In this document: one piece after another, positions 1-8,753 of the stretch
Numbering within the stretch: the first letter of the stretch is position 1
Layout of the letters: each line of letters begins with the position of its first letter
Assembly (NCBI RefSeq): GCF_018224955.1
Contig: NZ_JAGTUU010000007.1
Coordinates: 124,001-188,000, forward strand
DNA: 64,000 nt
Reading direction: 5' to 3'
Source: Thetidibacter halocola
GTDB lineage: Bacteria > Pseudomonadota > Alphaproteobacteria > Rhodobacterales > Rhodobacteraceae
The notes under the pieces: model-generated
Database searches by the model: none
What the model was told of the DNA's origin: nothing
The model's input: the letters and a program-made list of their open reading frames with translations, nothing else
Translations under genes and position numbers: made by a program

Positions 1-226
1 GGCCGCGGCCCGGGACGATGGCGCGCTTGGAGGTGCCCAGCACCATCAGCGCAATCACCGAAGCGACGGCCAGGAACAGCCAGAGCGTCACGTTGGTGAT
101 GGTGAACAGGCCCACATCGCCATGGCCGAACAGCGGCTTGACGATGAACTGGTCCATCGGGTGGAACACCAGGCTGCCGCCCTCGCTGTGGGCTGCCGCT
201 TCTGCACCGGTCGTTTCGGTCGCCAT
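1..226 (-). CDS. atpB: ATP synthase F0 subunit a (partial, N-terminus only)
   Basis: The minus strand encodes the first 75 or so residues of the membrane subunit a of F1F0 ATP synthase, which forms the proton half-channels against the c-ring. The start ATG at 224-226 opens a stretch with the typical HPMDQFIVKPLF segment, followed by a first hydrophobic helix (about residues 40-60). The gene runs off the left edge of the window, so the conserved arginine helix cannot be seen. It begins 2 bases after the stop of the AtpI-like gene, as expected for an atpI-atpB operon reading leftward. Identification rests on this N-terminal segment plus context. Confidence 0.9.
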   Translation of the reverse strand, partial: MATETTGAEAAAHSEGGSLVFHPMDQFIVKPLFGHGDVGLFTITNVTLWLFLAVASVIALMVLGTSKRAIVPGRG

Positions 227-228
227 CG

Positions 229-564
229 CTATTCCCTCTCGTCCTCGGGGGTGCGCGTCCCCGCTGCGTCCTTCGGCCCGGCGGTGCGGGCCTCTTGTGC
301 CTTCTGGATCTCTTTGGCGGTGCGGATCATCACGTTGATCCCCGCCGCGATCCCCAGCAATGTGAACAGCACCATGAGCCACGGGGTCGTTCCCAGCAGG
401 GTGTCTAGCCCGTAGCCGATGCCAAAGCCGATCCCTAGACCGGCCACCAGTTCCGTCACCATGCGCCAGGCGTGTTGCGCCTGCGAATAGTGTTCCTCCT
501 GATGGACCTTGCCACTGCTGTCGCGGGCCCGGCGTGCTGCCAGCTTCGCGTCCAGGTCGGCCAT
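229..564 (-). CDS. atpI: AtpI/AtpZ-family ATP synthase accessory protein
   Basis: A small protein with a charged N-terminus and two hydrophobic helices (motifs AGLGIGFGIGYGLD and LFTLLGIAAGINVM), typical of alphaproteobacterial AtpI. In this family the protein helps c-ring assembly and Mg/Ca handling of F0; it is not a catalytic subunit. It lies directly upstream of atpB on the same strand. The start is uncertain. The ATG at 562-564 gives 111 residues; in-frame TTG codons at 589-591 and 601-603 would add 9 or 13 residues and may fit homologs better, but neither has a clear ribosome binding site. Confidence 0.85.
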   Translation of the reverse strand: MADLDAKLAARRARDSSGKVHQEEHYSQAQHAWRMVTELVAGLGIGFGIGYGLDTLLGTTPWLMVLFTLLGIAAGINVMIRTAKEIQKAQEARTAGPKDAAGTRTPEDERE

Positions 565-603
565 TTTGCGTTTCCGATCGTCGTCGGCCAAGCGAAAGCC
601 CAA

Positions 604-856
604 TCATGAGGTTCGCTGCATGTGCTAAGTGCAGCGGGCGTCCGAGTCAATGCCGGGTTTGGGCAGGTTTTCCGCCTATTAAAGTGTTGAAAATATTGTA
701 ATGTTTTGCCGTTTGAAGATCTCCGGTCATTCCGCCGCAGGCCGCCCTGGCCGGGAAAGCCGCCGGATTCCAAATTCAACTTAGCGGTTGAGTTTCCGGC
801 GGCGTTGCGGCTTGTGTTCGGGGCACATCCGCAATCCGAGGCCCCGCGCACCGCCC
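604..856. promoter_or_regulatory. Divergent intergenic region with AT-rich patch
   Basis: This gap separates the leftward atp genes from the rightward ArsR gene and should hold both promoters. The only distinctive part is an AT-rich patch at about 676-706 (TTGAAAATATTGTAATG), which stands out against the GC-rich surroundings. I cannot assign the patch to one strand with confidence. Confidence 0.35.
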
Positions 857-1207
857 ATGTCCGACCGGCTCGACAGTGTTTTTGCAGCCCTTGCCGACCC
901 GACGCGGCGCCGCATCCTCGCCATGCTGCTCGAGGACGACATGGCCGTGACCGACGTGGCCGAGCCCTTTGCGATGTCGCTGGCGGCGATTTCCAAGCAC
1001 CTCGTCATCCTGACGCGCGCCGGTCTCATCAGCCAGGACAAGCGCGGCCGGGTGAAATGGTGCAAGCTGGAGCCGGACGCCCTGCGCGAGGCCTCTGTCT
1101 GGATGCAGGGCTTCGGCCAGTTCGAGCCGGTGAACCTGGACGCTTTCGAGCGCTTCCTTGCCAGCGAACTCGCCGAACCGGACGGGACCGCCGACGACAC
1201 TCCCTGA
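857..1207 (+). CDS. ArsR-family helix-turn-helix transcriptional regulator
   Basis: A 116-residue winged-helix repressor. The opening FAALADPTRRRILAML is the hallmark of ArsR/SmtB proteins, and the recognition helix lies around SLAAISKHLVILTRAGL. The only cysteine is in WCKL near residue 74, and no metal-binding CXC pair is visible. It therefore resembles the ArsR subgroup that often pairs with SRPBCC (AHSA1-like) proteins rather than a metal sensor or an SqrR/BigR-type persulfide sensor. An in-frame upstream start exists at 788, but homology begins at the ATG at 857. No partner gene follows on the same strand. Confidence 0.85.
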   Translation: MSDRLDSVFAALADPTRRRILAMLLEDDMAVTDVAEPFAMSLAAISKHLVILTRAGLISQDKRGRVKWCKLEPDALREASVWMQGFGQFEPVNLDAFERFLASELAEPDGTADDTP

Positions 1208-1232
1208 CCGGGGTTCGCAGACAGGGCGCCGG

Positions 1233-2132
1233 TCAGTCGCGCAGCAGCATCAGCAGCGCCAGCGCCGTCAGGGCGACGCCGGGAAGGACCAGCGCCGGGG
1301 GCACGCCCTTGCCCAGCGCGATTTCCCACAGGATCACCCAGCAGGGTGTGAGGTAGGTATAGGCCATGACCTTGGCCGAGGGCAGACGCAGCGTCGCGTA
1401 GCGCACGATGGCAAAGGTCAGCCCCGTCGCCGCCACCGCGACATAGAGGATCGTCACCCAGACGATGGTCGGCAATGCCATCCAGTCGGTCTCCATCAAC
1501 CCCCGCCATCCCCAGAGACACAGGATGATCGCGCCCGCCGTCAGGATGCCGGCATTGAAGGTCAGCGCCTGTTCGCCGCGGTTCAGACGCCGCAGCAACG
1601 GCGAATACAGCGCGTGCGCCACGCAACCCCAGAAAAAGATCGACTCGCCGCGCCCGATCTCGAAGGCGCGCAGGGCCTCAAGGTCGGCGTCGAAGATCAC
1701 CCACAGCGCGCCCGCCCCGCCCACCGCGATGGCCAGCGCCATCCAGGGGGTTGTCACCTGGCGCACGACGAGATAGCCGAACACCGCCGTCAGCGCCGGG
1801 TTCAGGGTAAAGACCGCCGCCATGCTGACCGGGTCCGCCGTCTTCAACCCCTCGAACATGGTCACGAAATAGATCACATACAGGCCCGCCAGCGCGAAAT
1901 AGCGCCAGGGGGCTGCCAGCGCGGCGCGGTCCACGCCGCCCAGGGCCACGGTCAGCGCCCACATCACCGCCGCCCCGATGATGAAGCGCACGGCATTCAG
2001 CGCCGCCGGGTCGATGAAGGGCGCAGCGATGCCGCCCAGCGAAAAGCTGCCCGCCACCAGCGCCGAGAAGGCCAGCATCGCAAGGTGCCCGCGCGCGGCG
2101 GGGCTGAGACCGCCCTCGGCGAGGGCGCTCAC
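1233..2132 (-). CDS. EamA/DMT-family transporter
   Basis: A 299-residue inner-membrane protein with about ten hydrophobic helices and two EamA repeats (FSLGGIAAPFIDPAALNAVR in the first). DMT proteins usually export amino acids or metabolites; the substrate cannot be told here. The start is the GTG at 2130-2132, which overlaps the TGA of the upstream LysR gene in a GTGA junction, so the two are translationally coupled. Longer in-frame starts inside the LysR gene have no family homology. Co-transcription with a LysR regulator suggests an inducible efflux function. Confidence 0.88.
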   Translation of the reverse strand: MSALAEGGLSPAARGHLAMLAFSALVAGSFSLGGIAAPFIDPAALNAVRFIIGAAVMWALTVALGGVDRAALAAPWRYFALAGLYVIYFVTMFEGLKTADPVSMAAVFTLNPALTAVFGYLVVRQVTTPWMALAIAVGGAGALWVIFDADLEALRAFEIGRGESIFFWGCVAHALYSPLLRRLNRGEQALTFNAGILTAGAIILCLWGWRGLMETDWMALPTIVWVTILYVAVAATGLTFAIVRYATLRLPSAKVMAYTYLTPCWVILWEIALGKGVPPALVLPGVALTALALLMLLRD

Positions 2133-3010
2133 CGCGAGGACTCCTCTCCGGCATAGGTCTTGAGATGCTTGAGAAACGCCTGCACCTTGGCGGTGCGGTG
2201 GAGGTCCACATGCGTGACCAGCCACAGCGGCGAGGCCCATTCCGGTTGCGGCGGCATGACCTGCACCAGGTCGGGATGCAGCGAGGCCTCGCGCTCGCCG
2301 AAAAAGCCGATGCCCGCCCCGGCGATCACCGCGCCTTCCATCACGCGCGAGTCCGTGCTGCGGAACACCACCTGTTCATAGGGGATGTTGGCGCGCAGCC
2401 AGCGTTGAAACGGTGCGCGGCCTTCGGGGTTGTCATGCGCGACAAAACGGTGGGTCTTGAGCGCCTCCAGCCCGTCGGGCATGCCGTTTTCCGCGACATA
2501 GGCACGACTGGCGTACAGACCGATCTGCTGCGGGGTAAAGGCCTGCACCACGTTGTCGGGCTCGTCCGGCTGGCTGCCGGCGCGCAAGGCGACATGCGCC
2601 TCGCCATATTCCAGCCGGAACACCCGGTCGTCGGTCAGGTAGCGCGCGACCACCTGCGGATAGTCCCGCTGAAAGCTGGTCAGCGCGCCGATCATCAGCG
2701 GCGCGAAGGCCACCAGAGAGGTCACCAGCAACTCGCCCGAGACATCGTTGCCGCGGCCCCGGATACGCCCTTCGAGCTGCTGGAACTGGTCGTCGGTGGT
2801 CTGGGCTACGCGCATCAGGTCATGGCCCGCCTCGGTCGGCGTGTAGCCGCGGGCGTGGCGCTGGAACAGCTTGACGCCCAGTTGCCCTTCGAGCGCGTCG
2901 ATATGGCGGATCACCGTGGCATGGTGGACGCCCAGCGCCTCGGCGGCGCCACTGACCGTGCCCAGGCGGGCCACCTGGTAGGCGGTGCGGATCTCGTCCC
3001 AATTGTCCAT
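2129..3010 (-). CDS. LysR-family transcriptional regulator
   Basis: A 293-residue LysR regulator. The N-terminal winged HTH covers about residues 1-60 (VARLGTVSGAAEALGVHHAT with the LEGQLGVKLFQR wing), followed by a periplasmic-binding-like effector domain. The start at the ATG 3008-3010 gives the family's usual N-terminus; a longer in-frame start at 3082 is less likely. It is divergent from the azoreductase gene across a 115-base gap and overlaps the downstream EamA exporter by 4 bases. By the usual LysR arrangement it probably controls azoR, the exporter or both. The inducer is unknown. Confidence 0.9.
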   Translation of the reverse strand: MDNWDEIRTAYQVARLGTVSGAAEALGVHHATVIRHIDALEGQLGVKLFQRHARGYTPTEAGHDLMRVAQTTDDQFQQLEGRIRGRGNDVSGELLVTSLVAFAPLMIGALTSFQRDYPQVVARYLTDDRVFRLEYGEAHVALRAGSQPDEPDNVVQAFTPQQIGLYASRAYVAENGMPDGLEALKTHRFVAHDNPEGRAPFQRWLRANIPYEQVVFRSTDSRVMEGAVIAGAGIGFFGEREASLHPDLVQVMPPQPEWASPLWLVTHVDLHRTAKVQAFLKHLKTYAGEESSR

Positions 3011-3125
3011 TTTACGCGCGGCCTCTTTGTGCGTCAGATCACAGGATAGGTGCATTTGGGGAAATTGTGTTCGCATTTGCAAGCGCCATTTCTTTTGTAG
3101 TCAACGAATTGAAAGGACACCTCCC

Positions 3126-3707
3126 ATGACCCGCACTCTCCTGCGCATCGACGCATCCGCCCGCACCGATGGCTCCGTCTCGCGCGAACTGGCCGACCGC
3201 GTCGTCAACCGCCTGGCACCTACCCAGGTCATCCGCCGCGATCTGGCCGACAGCCTGCCGCAGATCGATGCTGCCTGGATCGGCGCGAACTTCACCGCCG
3301 CCGAGGCAAGGACAGAGGACCAGCGCGCGGCTCTGGCCCTGTCCGACACGCTCATCGCCGAGATCGAGGCCGCCGACACGCTGCTGATCGCGCTGCCGAT
3401 CTACAATTTCGGCGTGCCGACCGCGCTGAAGACCTGGGTCGACCACGTCGCCCGCGCCGGCGTCACCTTCCGCTATTCGGAGGACGGCCCCGAGGGCCTG
3501 CTGCGCGGCAAGCGCGCCATCGTTGTCGTGGCCTCGGGCGGCACCGAGGTCGGCGGCCCGATCGACTTTGCGACGCCGTGGCTGCGGCACGTCCTGGGCT
3601 TCATCGGCATCACCGATGTTCAGGTCGTCACCGCCGACCGCCTGGCCATCGACCCGGATGCCTCGCGCGCCAAGGCCGAGGAGCAGATCGAGAAACTGGC
3701 GGCCTGA
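3126..3707 (+). CDS. azoR: FMN-dependent NADH-azoreductase
   Basis: A 193-residue flavodoxin-fold enzyme that reduces azo compounds and quinones in two-electron steps using NADH and FMN. The FMN phosphate loop is seen near residue 8 (SARTDGSVSREL), and the family signature PIYNFGVPTALKTWVDHVAR followed by TFRY lies near residue 95. An internal GGTEVGG loop also matches AzoR. The ATG at 3126 is preceded by a GAAAGGA ribosome binding site. It stands divergent from the LysR/EamA pair, which suggests a quinone- or electrophile-responsive unit. Confidence 0.92.
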   Translation: MTRTLLRIDASARTDGSVSRELADRVVNRLAPTQVIRRDLADSLPQIDAAWIGANFTAAEARTEDQRAALALSDTLIAEIEAADTLLIALPIYNFGVPTALKTWVDHVARAGVTFRYSEDGPEGLLRGKRAIVVVASGGTEVGGPIDFATPWLRHVLGFIGITDVQVVTADRLAIDPDASRAKAEEQIEKLAA

Positions 3708-3722
3708 CCGCCGCGCCTCGGC

Positions 3723-4172
3723 CTAGAGGGGGCCGTCCGGGCTGCGCGGGCCGAGAAGGGCGCGCGCTCCCGGACGTTCGGGGTCGATCCCGACGAAACG
3801 CAGCGCCTCGTCGACGCTGCGCACGACCGTGATCTGGAACGGTACCTTCGTCTCGACGATGGACTTGTACATCCGCGACATGCCGAAGGCGATGTCGCCG
3901 GGGCAATAGAAAGCGGTACGCGACCGCTCCGTCCTGACCGCGTAATGCGACTCCAGCCGCATCCCGAGATTCCGCACGTCTTCGTAGAAGGTGTTGTGAA
4001 AGGTGCAGTCGGACTGGTCCATCAGGACGTGCCGGTTGCCGTCGAAATCGGGACCGGCCTGGTGGGCCAGGAAAGCCTCCCATATCTCCTGCATGGCGAC
4101 CTCTCCCGTAAAGCGGGCGACCAGGACATCGAAGTCTCTGTCGATCTGGCAGGAAACCGGCATTCCAGGCAA
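3723..4172 (-). CDS. Conserved protein of unknown function
   Basis: A 149-residue cytosolic protein, convergent with azoR and ending 15 bases from it. The N-terminal part (FDVLVARFTGEVAMQEIWEAF) and a following segment with HVLMDQSDCTF look like a small alpha/beta, STAS/SpoIIAA-like fold, but this is only a resemblance. There is no signal peptide or membrane segment. The start may be either ATG at 4170-4172 or the ATG three codons later. I do not recognise a named family and assign no function. Confidence 0.65.
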   Translation of the reverse strand: MPGMPVSCQIDRDFDVLVARFTGEVAMQEIWEAFLAHQAGPDFDGNRHVLMDQSDCTFHNTFYEDVRNLGMRLESHYAVRTERSRTAFYCPGDIAFGMSRMYKSIVETKVPFQITVVRSVDEALRFVGIDPERPGARALLGPRSPDGPL

Positions 4173-4445
4173 CCATGTCTATCGGATTGCCGCCAGTATG
4201 GACGGTTCCTGCCGGCCCGCAAGCCGCCTTGCAGGCTTGACTCGCAGGGGTCATCGGCGTAATCCGCCCATCAAATCCGGAATGCGCAAGCCTTCCGGTC
4301 CCATGGGCCATGCCCGGGATCGCCCTCCGTCAGCGCGTCGCGCCCACGGGGGCCGCCCCGTATTTCGGCCCCGCGATTGAGAAGCCGGTGGCGCGTTCCC
4401 ATCTTCGGGACGTCCCGCTAACGAAGAAGAAGGAGGCCCTGCCTC

Positions 4446-5945
4446 ATGTTCGAGAATCTGTCCGAACGCCTTGGCGGCGTCTTCGACCGGCTGACCAAGC
4501 AGGGCGCTCTGTCCGAGGATGACGTGCGCACCGCCCTGCGCGAGGTGCGAGTCGCCCTGCTCGAGGCCGACGTTTCGTTGCCGGTGGCGCGCAACTTCAT
4601 CAAGGCGGTCGAGAAGAAGGCGACTGGCGCGGCGGTGACGAAGTCGATCACGCCGGGCCAGCAGGTCGTCAAGATCGTCCATGACGAGCTGATCGCCGTG
4701 CTGGCGGGCGAGGACGAAGATCCCGGCAAGCTGCGCATCGACAACCCGCCCGCGCCGATTCTGATGGTCGGCCTCCAGGGCGGCGGCAAGACGACGACCA
4801 CGGCCAAGCTGGCCAAGCGCCTGAAAGAGCGTGACGGCAAGAAGGTGCTGATGGCCTCGCTGGACGTGAACCGGCCCGCGGCCATGGAACAGCTGGAAAT
4901 CCTCGGCAAGCAGATCGGCGTCGACACGCTGCCCATCGTCAAGGGCGAGGATCCCGTGGCGATTGCCAAGCGGGCCAAGACGCAGGCCAGCCTCGGCGGC
5001 TATGACGTCTACATGCTGGATACCGCCGGTCGCCTGTCGATCGACGAGGAACTGATGGCGCAGGTCGCGGCGGTGCGCGACGTGGCGAAACCGCGCGAGA
5101 CGCTGCTGGTCGTCGACGGTCTGACCGGCCAGGACGCCGTTCACACGGCCGAGAATTTCGACAACCGCATCGGCATCTCCGGCGTCGTGCTGACCCGGAT
5201 GGATGGCGATGGCCGCGGCGGCGCCGCGCTGTCGATGCGCGCGATCACCGGCAAGCCGATCAAGTTCGTGGGCTTGGGCGAAAAGATGGACGCGCTCGAA
5301 ACCTTCGAGCCCGAGCGCGTCGCCGGCCGCATCCTGGGCATGGGCGATATCGTCGCCCTGGTCGAAAAGGCCCAGGCCACGCTGGAGCAGGAGCAGGCCG
5401 AGCGCATGATGAAGCGCTTCCAGAAGGGCCAGTTCAACATGAACGACCTGCGGATGCAGCTTGAACAGATGATCAAGATGGGCGGGATGCAGGGCATGAT
5501 GTCGATGATGCCGGGCATGGGCAAGATGGCCAAGCAGCTGGAGGGCGCCGATATCGACGACCGGCTGCTGAAACAGCAGATCGCACTCATCAACTCGATG
5601 ACCAAGGCCGAGCGCGCCAACCCGCTGATCCTCCAGGCCAGCCGGAAAAAGCGGATCGCCGGCGGAGCGGGCATGGACGTGTCGGACCTGAACAAGCTGC
5701 TCAAGATGCAGCGCCAGATGTCCGACATGATGAAGAAGATGGGCAAGATGGGGAAGGGCGGCATGCTGAAACAGGCCATGCGCGGCATGTTCGGCAAGGG
5801 CGGGATGCCCGCCGACATGGCGCAGGGCATGGACCCCAAGGCGATCGAGGCCGCTGCCCGCCAGATGGGCGGCAAGGGCGGATTGCCCGGCCTTGGCGGC
5901 GGCGCGCTGCCGCCCGGCCTGAGCGGCCTCGGCAAGAAGAAATAA
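4446..5945 (+). CDS. ffh: Signal recognition particle protein Ffh (SRP54)
   Basis: The 499-residue GTPase subunit of the signal recognition particle, which binds signal peptides of nascent membrane proteins together with 4.5S RNA and delivers them to FtsY. The N domain spans about residues 1-100. The G domain follows with P-loop GLQGGGKTTTT at 109-119, then DTAGRL and TRMDGDGRGG. The methionine-rich M domain runs from about 325 and has a long glycine/methionine tail ending in GLGKKK. The start has an AAGAAGGAGG ribosome binding site. It heads a rightward run leading to the GNAT array and rpsP. Confidence 0.97.
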   Translation: MFENLSERLGGVFDRLTKQGALSEDDVRTALREVRVALLEADVSLPVARNFIKAVEKKATGAAVTKSITPGQQVVKIVHDELIAVLAGEDEDPGKLRIDNPPAPILMVGLQGGGKTTTTAKLAKRLKERDGKKVLMASLDVNRPAAMEQLEILGKQIGVDTLPIVKGEDPVAIAKRAKTQASLGGYDVYMLDTAGRLSIDEELMAQVAAVRDVAKPRETLLVVDGLTGQDAVHTAENFDNRIGISGVVLTRMDGDGRGGAALSMRAITGKPIKFVGLGEKMDALETFEPERVAGRILGMGDIVALVEKAQATLEQEQAERMMKRFQKGQFNMNDLRMQLEQMIKMGGMQGMMSMMPGMGKMAKQLEGADIDDRLLKQQIALINSMTKAERANPLILQASRKKRIAGGAGMDVSDLNKLLKMQRQMSDMMKKMGKMGKGGMLKQAMRGMFGKGGMPADMAQGMDPKAIEAAARQMGGKGGLPGLGGGALPPGLSGLGKKK

Positions 5946-6049
5946 GTGGTCGCGGCCCCTGTCATAACCGCGGCGCGTTTGCGCCTGAGTGGCCTCGTTC
6001 CTTGCGGAACCGGGGTGCGGCTGCGTGCCTTCCGTGTGGAGGCCCGTGC

Positions 6050-6580
6050 ATGAGCCTGACCAACGCACCCCGGATTGAAACAGAGCGCCTGATCCTGCGC
6101 GGCCCCGAGCCGCAGGACGCCGAACCGATGATCGAATTCCTGATGGATCACGATCACGCTTCGGGCTTTGGCACCTATGACAACCGCGGCGACGCGTGGC
6201 GCTGGTTCGCCACCAATATCGGCCACTGGCATATCCACGGCTACGGCTATTTCATGCTGGAACTCAAGGAAACCGGCGCACCCATCGGCATCTCCGGCAT
6301 CTGGAACCCCGAGGGTTGGCCTGAGCCGGAACTGGGCTGGGCGGTCTTTGCCGCCTACGAGGGCAAGGGATACGCCCGCGAGGCGGCGGAACGCGCGCGG
6401 CTCTGGGCCTACCAGGGTCTCGGCATGACCACGCTGACCTCGAACATCGTGCCGTCCAACACGCGGTCCAAGTCGCTGGCGGAGCGGCTGGGCGCCACCT
6501 ACGAGCGGACCTATCAGAACATCACGATGGGCGAGGACGAGCTCTGGCGCCACCCCGGACCGGCGGAGGTGTCGGCATGA
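6050..6580 (+). CDS. GNAT acetyltransferase, array member 1
   Basis: A 176-residue RimJ/RimL-type GNAT protein (Acetyltransf_3 class), predicted to move acetyl from acetyl-CoA to an amine, perhaps a protein N-terminus. It opens with the shared IETERLILRGPEPQD strand. Mid-protein it has NIGHWHIHGYGYF, and the acetyl-CoA loop region is YEGKGYAREAAERA. It is the only member lacking the GGP tripeptide before the IGHW motif, having GTYDNRGDAW there. Its stop overlaps the next start (ATGA). It lies 104 bases after ffh. The substrate is unknown. Confidence 0.9.
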   Translation: MSLTNAPRIETERLILRGPEPQDAEPMIEFLMDHDHASGFGTYDNRGDAWRWFATNIGHWHIHGYGYFMLELKETGAPIGISGIWNPEGWPEPELGWAVFAAYEGKGYAREAAERARLWAYQGLGMTTLTSNIVPSNTRSKSLAERLGATYERTYQNITMGEDELWRHPGPAEVSA

Positions 6581-7083
6581 TGGCCTGCGTCACGCTGCGG
6601 ACCGAACGGCTGGTCCTGCGCACCCCACTGGAAGAGGATTATCCCGCCATCGCCGCCTTCATGCGGTCGGCCCGGACCACCTTCATCGGCGGCCCGGTCG
6701 AGGCGGAATTCGATGTCTGGCGCGGCTTTCTCGGCACGATCGGACATTGGGGCCTGCGTGGCTATGGCTTTTTCACCGTGCTGCGCGACTCGGTGCCGGT
6801 GGGCCGGGTCGGGCTGGTCAACCACATCATGTGGGACGAGCCCGAACTGGGCTGGCATTTGTTCGAAGGGCACGAGGGGCAGGGCTATGCCACCGAGGCG
6901 GCGATCGCGGCGCGCGACTGGGCGCTGCGGGCGCACGGGCTGGGGCGTCTGATCTCTTACATCCATCCCGACAATGTCGCGTCGCAGCGGGTGGCGGAAC
7001 GGCTGGGCGCGTCGGTCGAGCGCGATTCGACGCTGCTGGGCCATCCGGTGCAGGTCTGGCGCCATCCGGAGGTGCCCACATGA
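6577..7083 (+). CDS. GNAT acetyltransferase, array member 2
   Basis: A 168-residue paralog of the previous gene, with TERLVLRTPLEEDYP at the N-terminus, then IGGP, TIGHWGLRGYGFF, and the CoA-binding loop HEGQGYATEAAIAA. It overlaps both neighbours by 4 bases, which implies coupled translation. The start is the first of two adjacent ATG codons. The SYIHPDNVASQRVAERLGA segment is the usual GNAT C-terminal strand and helix. Its substrate cannot be inferred. Confidence 0.9.
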   Translation: MMACVTLRTERLVLRTPLEEDYPAIAAFMRSARTTFIGGPVEAEFDVWRGFLGTIGHWGLRGYGFFTVLRDSVPVGRVGLVNHIMWDEPELGWHLFEGHEGQGYATEAAIAARDWALRAHGLGRLISYIHPDNVASQRVAERLGASVERDSTLLGHPVQVWRHPEVPT

Positions 7084-7646
7084 AGGCGCCCTGCGAACGC
7101 CATCGCCCCGGCCCTGCTGCCCGCGCCGCCGCCCGGCTGGGTGGCAAGGTGCCTGTGCTGGACACGCGGCGCCTGCAACTGCGCGGGCCGCGGATCTACG
7201 ATTTCGACGCCTATGCCGCGATCCTGTGTTCCGACCGCGCGCAATACATGGGTGGGCCGTTCACCCGCGCGCAGGCTTGGTCGGATTTCACCAATTACAC
7301 CGCGCTCTGGCTGCTGCACGGGCATGGCCTGTGGACCATCGACGCGCAGGTTGCGCCGTCGGCGGGCTTTGCCTTGCTGGGCTACGAATATGACGACCCC
7401 GAGGCCGAGCTGGGTATCTTCCTGACCGAGGCTGTCGAGGGGCAGGGTATCGCGCAAGAGGCGCTCGAGGCCGTGCGCGACCATGCTTTCGGCGCGCTGA
7501 ACTGGGACAGCGTCGTGTCCTACGTCGATCCGCTGAACACCCGCTGCATCGCCCTGATGGAGCGAGTAGGCGCGCGCCTCGACACGGCTGCGATGGAAAC
7601 GCTCGAAGCGACGCTGGTCTACCGGCACGAACGGGGGGCGGCATGA
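7080..7646 (+). CDS. GNAT acetyltransferase, array member 3 (divergent)
   Basis: A 188-residue GNAT paralog with an N-terminal extension of about 22 residues before the LDTRRLQLRGPRIYD strand. The IGHW motif of the others is replaced by TALWLLHGHGLW, although MGGP is kept. The CoA loop is VEGQGIAQEALEAV. The start ATG overlaps the previous stop (ATGA). It is the most divergent member of the array and may have a different or reduced specificity. It ends in a 4-base overlap with member 4. Confidence 0.87.
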   Translation: MKAPCERHRPGPAARAAARLGGKVPVLDTRRLQLRGPRIYDFDAYAAILCSDRAQYMGGPFTRAQAWSDFTNYTALWLLHGHGLWTIDAQVAPSAGFALLGYEYDDPEAELGIFLTEAVEGQGIAQEALEAVRDHAFGALNWDSVVSYVDPLNTRCIALMERVGARLDTAAMETLEATLVYRHERGAA

Positions 7647-8164
7647 TCCCGACGCTGACCACCGACCGGCTGATCCTGCGCGCCCCGGTGATGGAGGACG
7701 CGGCGCCGCTTGCTGCCTATCTCCAGGGGCCGCGCTCTGCCACCGTGGGCGGGCCGTTTCCGGCTGGCGAGGCCTTTGACCGGCTCTGCGCCCTGCTGGG
7801 CCACTGGAACCTGCGCGGCTATGGGCGCTGGATTGTCGCCGATCGCGACAGCAACGCTGCGCTGGGCATCGTCGGACCCTATTTTCCCATGGACTGGCCC
7901 GAGCCGGAAATCGCCTGGACGGTGTTCGACGCCGCCGAGGGCCGCGGCATCGCGCACGAGGCCGCGCTGGCGGCGCGTGACTATGCCCGCGCCGAGTTGG
8001 GCTGGCACCACCCGATGAGCGCGATTTCCCCGTCCAATACCCGCTCGGCCGCGCTGGCGCGCCGACTGGGCTGTACACCCGAGGGGGATTTCACCCATCC
8101 GGTCTACGGCCGGCTCGACATCTGGCGGCACCCGGAACAGGAGGTGCGTCATGGGACATCGTGA
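7643..8164 (+). CDS. GNAT acetyltransferase, array member 4
   Basis: A 173-residue paralog with TTDRLILRAPVMEDA, VGGP, LLGHWNLRGYGRW, and a CoA loop AEGRGIAHEAALAA. The ATG overlaps the preceding stop by 4 bases, and the 3' end overlaps the next gene by 14 bases. It has the compact length typical of the group, with the C-terminal motif ISPSNTRSAALARRLG. The pattern of conserved residues suggests it is active; the substrate is unknown. Confidence 0.9.
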   Translation: MIPTLTTDRLILRAPVMEDAAPLAAYLQGPRSATVGGPFPAGEAFDRLCALLGHWNLRGYGRWIVADRDSNAALGIVGPYFPMDWPEPEIAWTVFDAAEGRGIAHEAALAARDYARAELGWHHPMSAISPSNTRSAALARRLGCTPEGDFTHPVYGRLDIWRHPEQEVRHGTS

Positions 8165-8753
8165 CATCCCTGTGCTGGAAACCGAACGGCTGGTCCTGCG
8201 CGGACCGGAACCGCAGGACTATCCGGATTTCAAGGCGACCTTTGCCAGCTACCGCTCGCGCTTCATGGGCGGGCCGCTCAATGCCTACGAGACCTGGATG
8301 CTCTACGCCGCCGAGATCGGCCATTGGGAAATCCGCGGCTATGGCATGTGGATGGTCCACCTCAAGGAAACGGGCGAAACCGTTGGCATGGCCGGCGGCT
8401 GGTTCCCCGCCAAGTGGCCCGAGCGCGAGATCGCCTGGATCATCTGGCCCGACAAGGCTGGCAAGGGCTATGCGCTGGAGGCGGCGCATCGCGTCCGGCG
8501 CTATTTCTACGAGGTCCGGGGCTGGGAGACGGCGGTCAGCTATATCGACCCCAAGAACCTCGACAGCATCCGCCTGGCCGAGCGCCTGGGTTGCCGCAAG
8601 GATGCCGACGCGCCCTCGATCGACGGCAGCGATGCGGTCTATCGTCATCCGACCTTGGCGCAGTTGCAGGGCCAGCTGGGCCATGGCATCGCGATGGAGA
8701 TCGCCCATTACCGCGATCCTCTGTTCAAGCCGAAGGGATGGGCCCTTGACTGA
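8151..8753 (+). CDS. GNAT acetyltransferase, array member 5
   Basis: A 200-residue paralog with LETERLVLRGPEPQDYP, MGGP, EIGHWEIRGYGMW and a CoA loop KAGKGYALEAAHRV. It has a longer C-terminal tail than its neighbours, about 25 residues after the last GNAT strand. The start ATG lies inside the end of member 4 (14-base overlap), and its stop lies inside the start region of member 6. The N-terminal strand is the closest match to array member 1, suggesting duplication within the cluster. Confidence 0.9.
   Translation: MGHRDIPVLETERLVLRGPEPQDYPDFKATFASYRSRFMGGPLNAYETWMLYAAEIGHWEIRGYGMWMVHLKETGETVGMAGGWFPAKWPEREIAWIIWPDKAGKGYALEAAHRVRRYFYEVRGWETAVSYIDPKNLDSIRLAERLGCRKDADAPSIDGSDAVYRHPTLAQLQGQLGHGIAMEIAHYRDPLFKPKGWALD

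Noticed and set aside
857-1207. ArsR gene considered as the SqrR/BigR repressor for the operators at 24964 and 26770
   Set aside because: It lacks the two conserved cysteines of the persulfide sensors and is about 24 kb away; it looks like another ArsR subgroup.
3011-3125. LysR operator (T-N11-A) between the LysR gene and azoR
   Set aside because: Several loose T-N11-A matches exist but none with a convincing dyad, so no site is claimed.
4251-6068. 605-residue minus-strand frame opposite ffh
   Set aside because: Histidine- and leucine-rich complement of the ffh sequence; no independent support.
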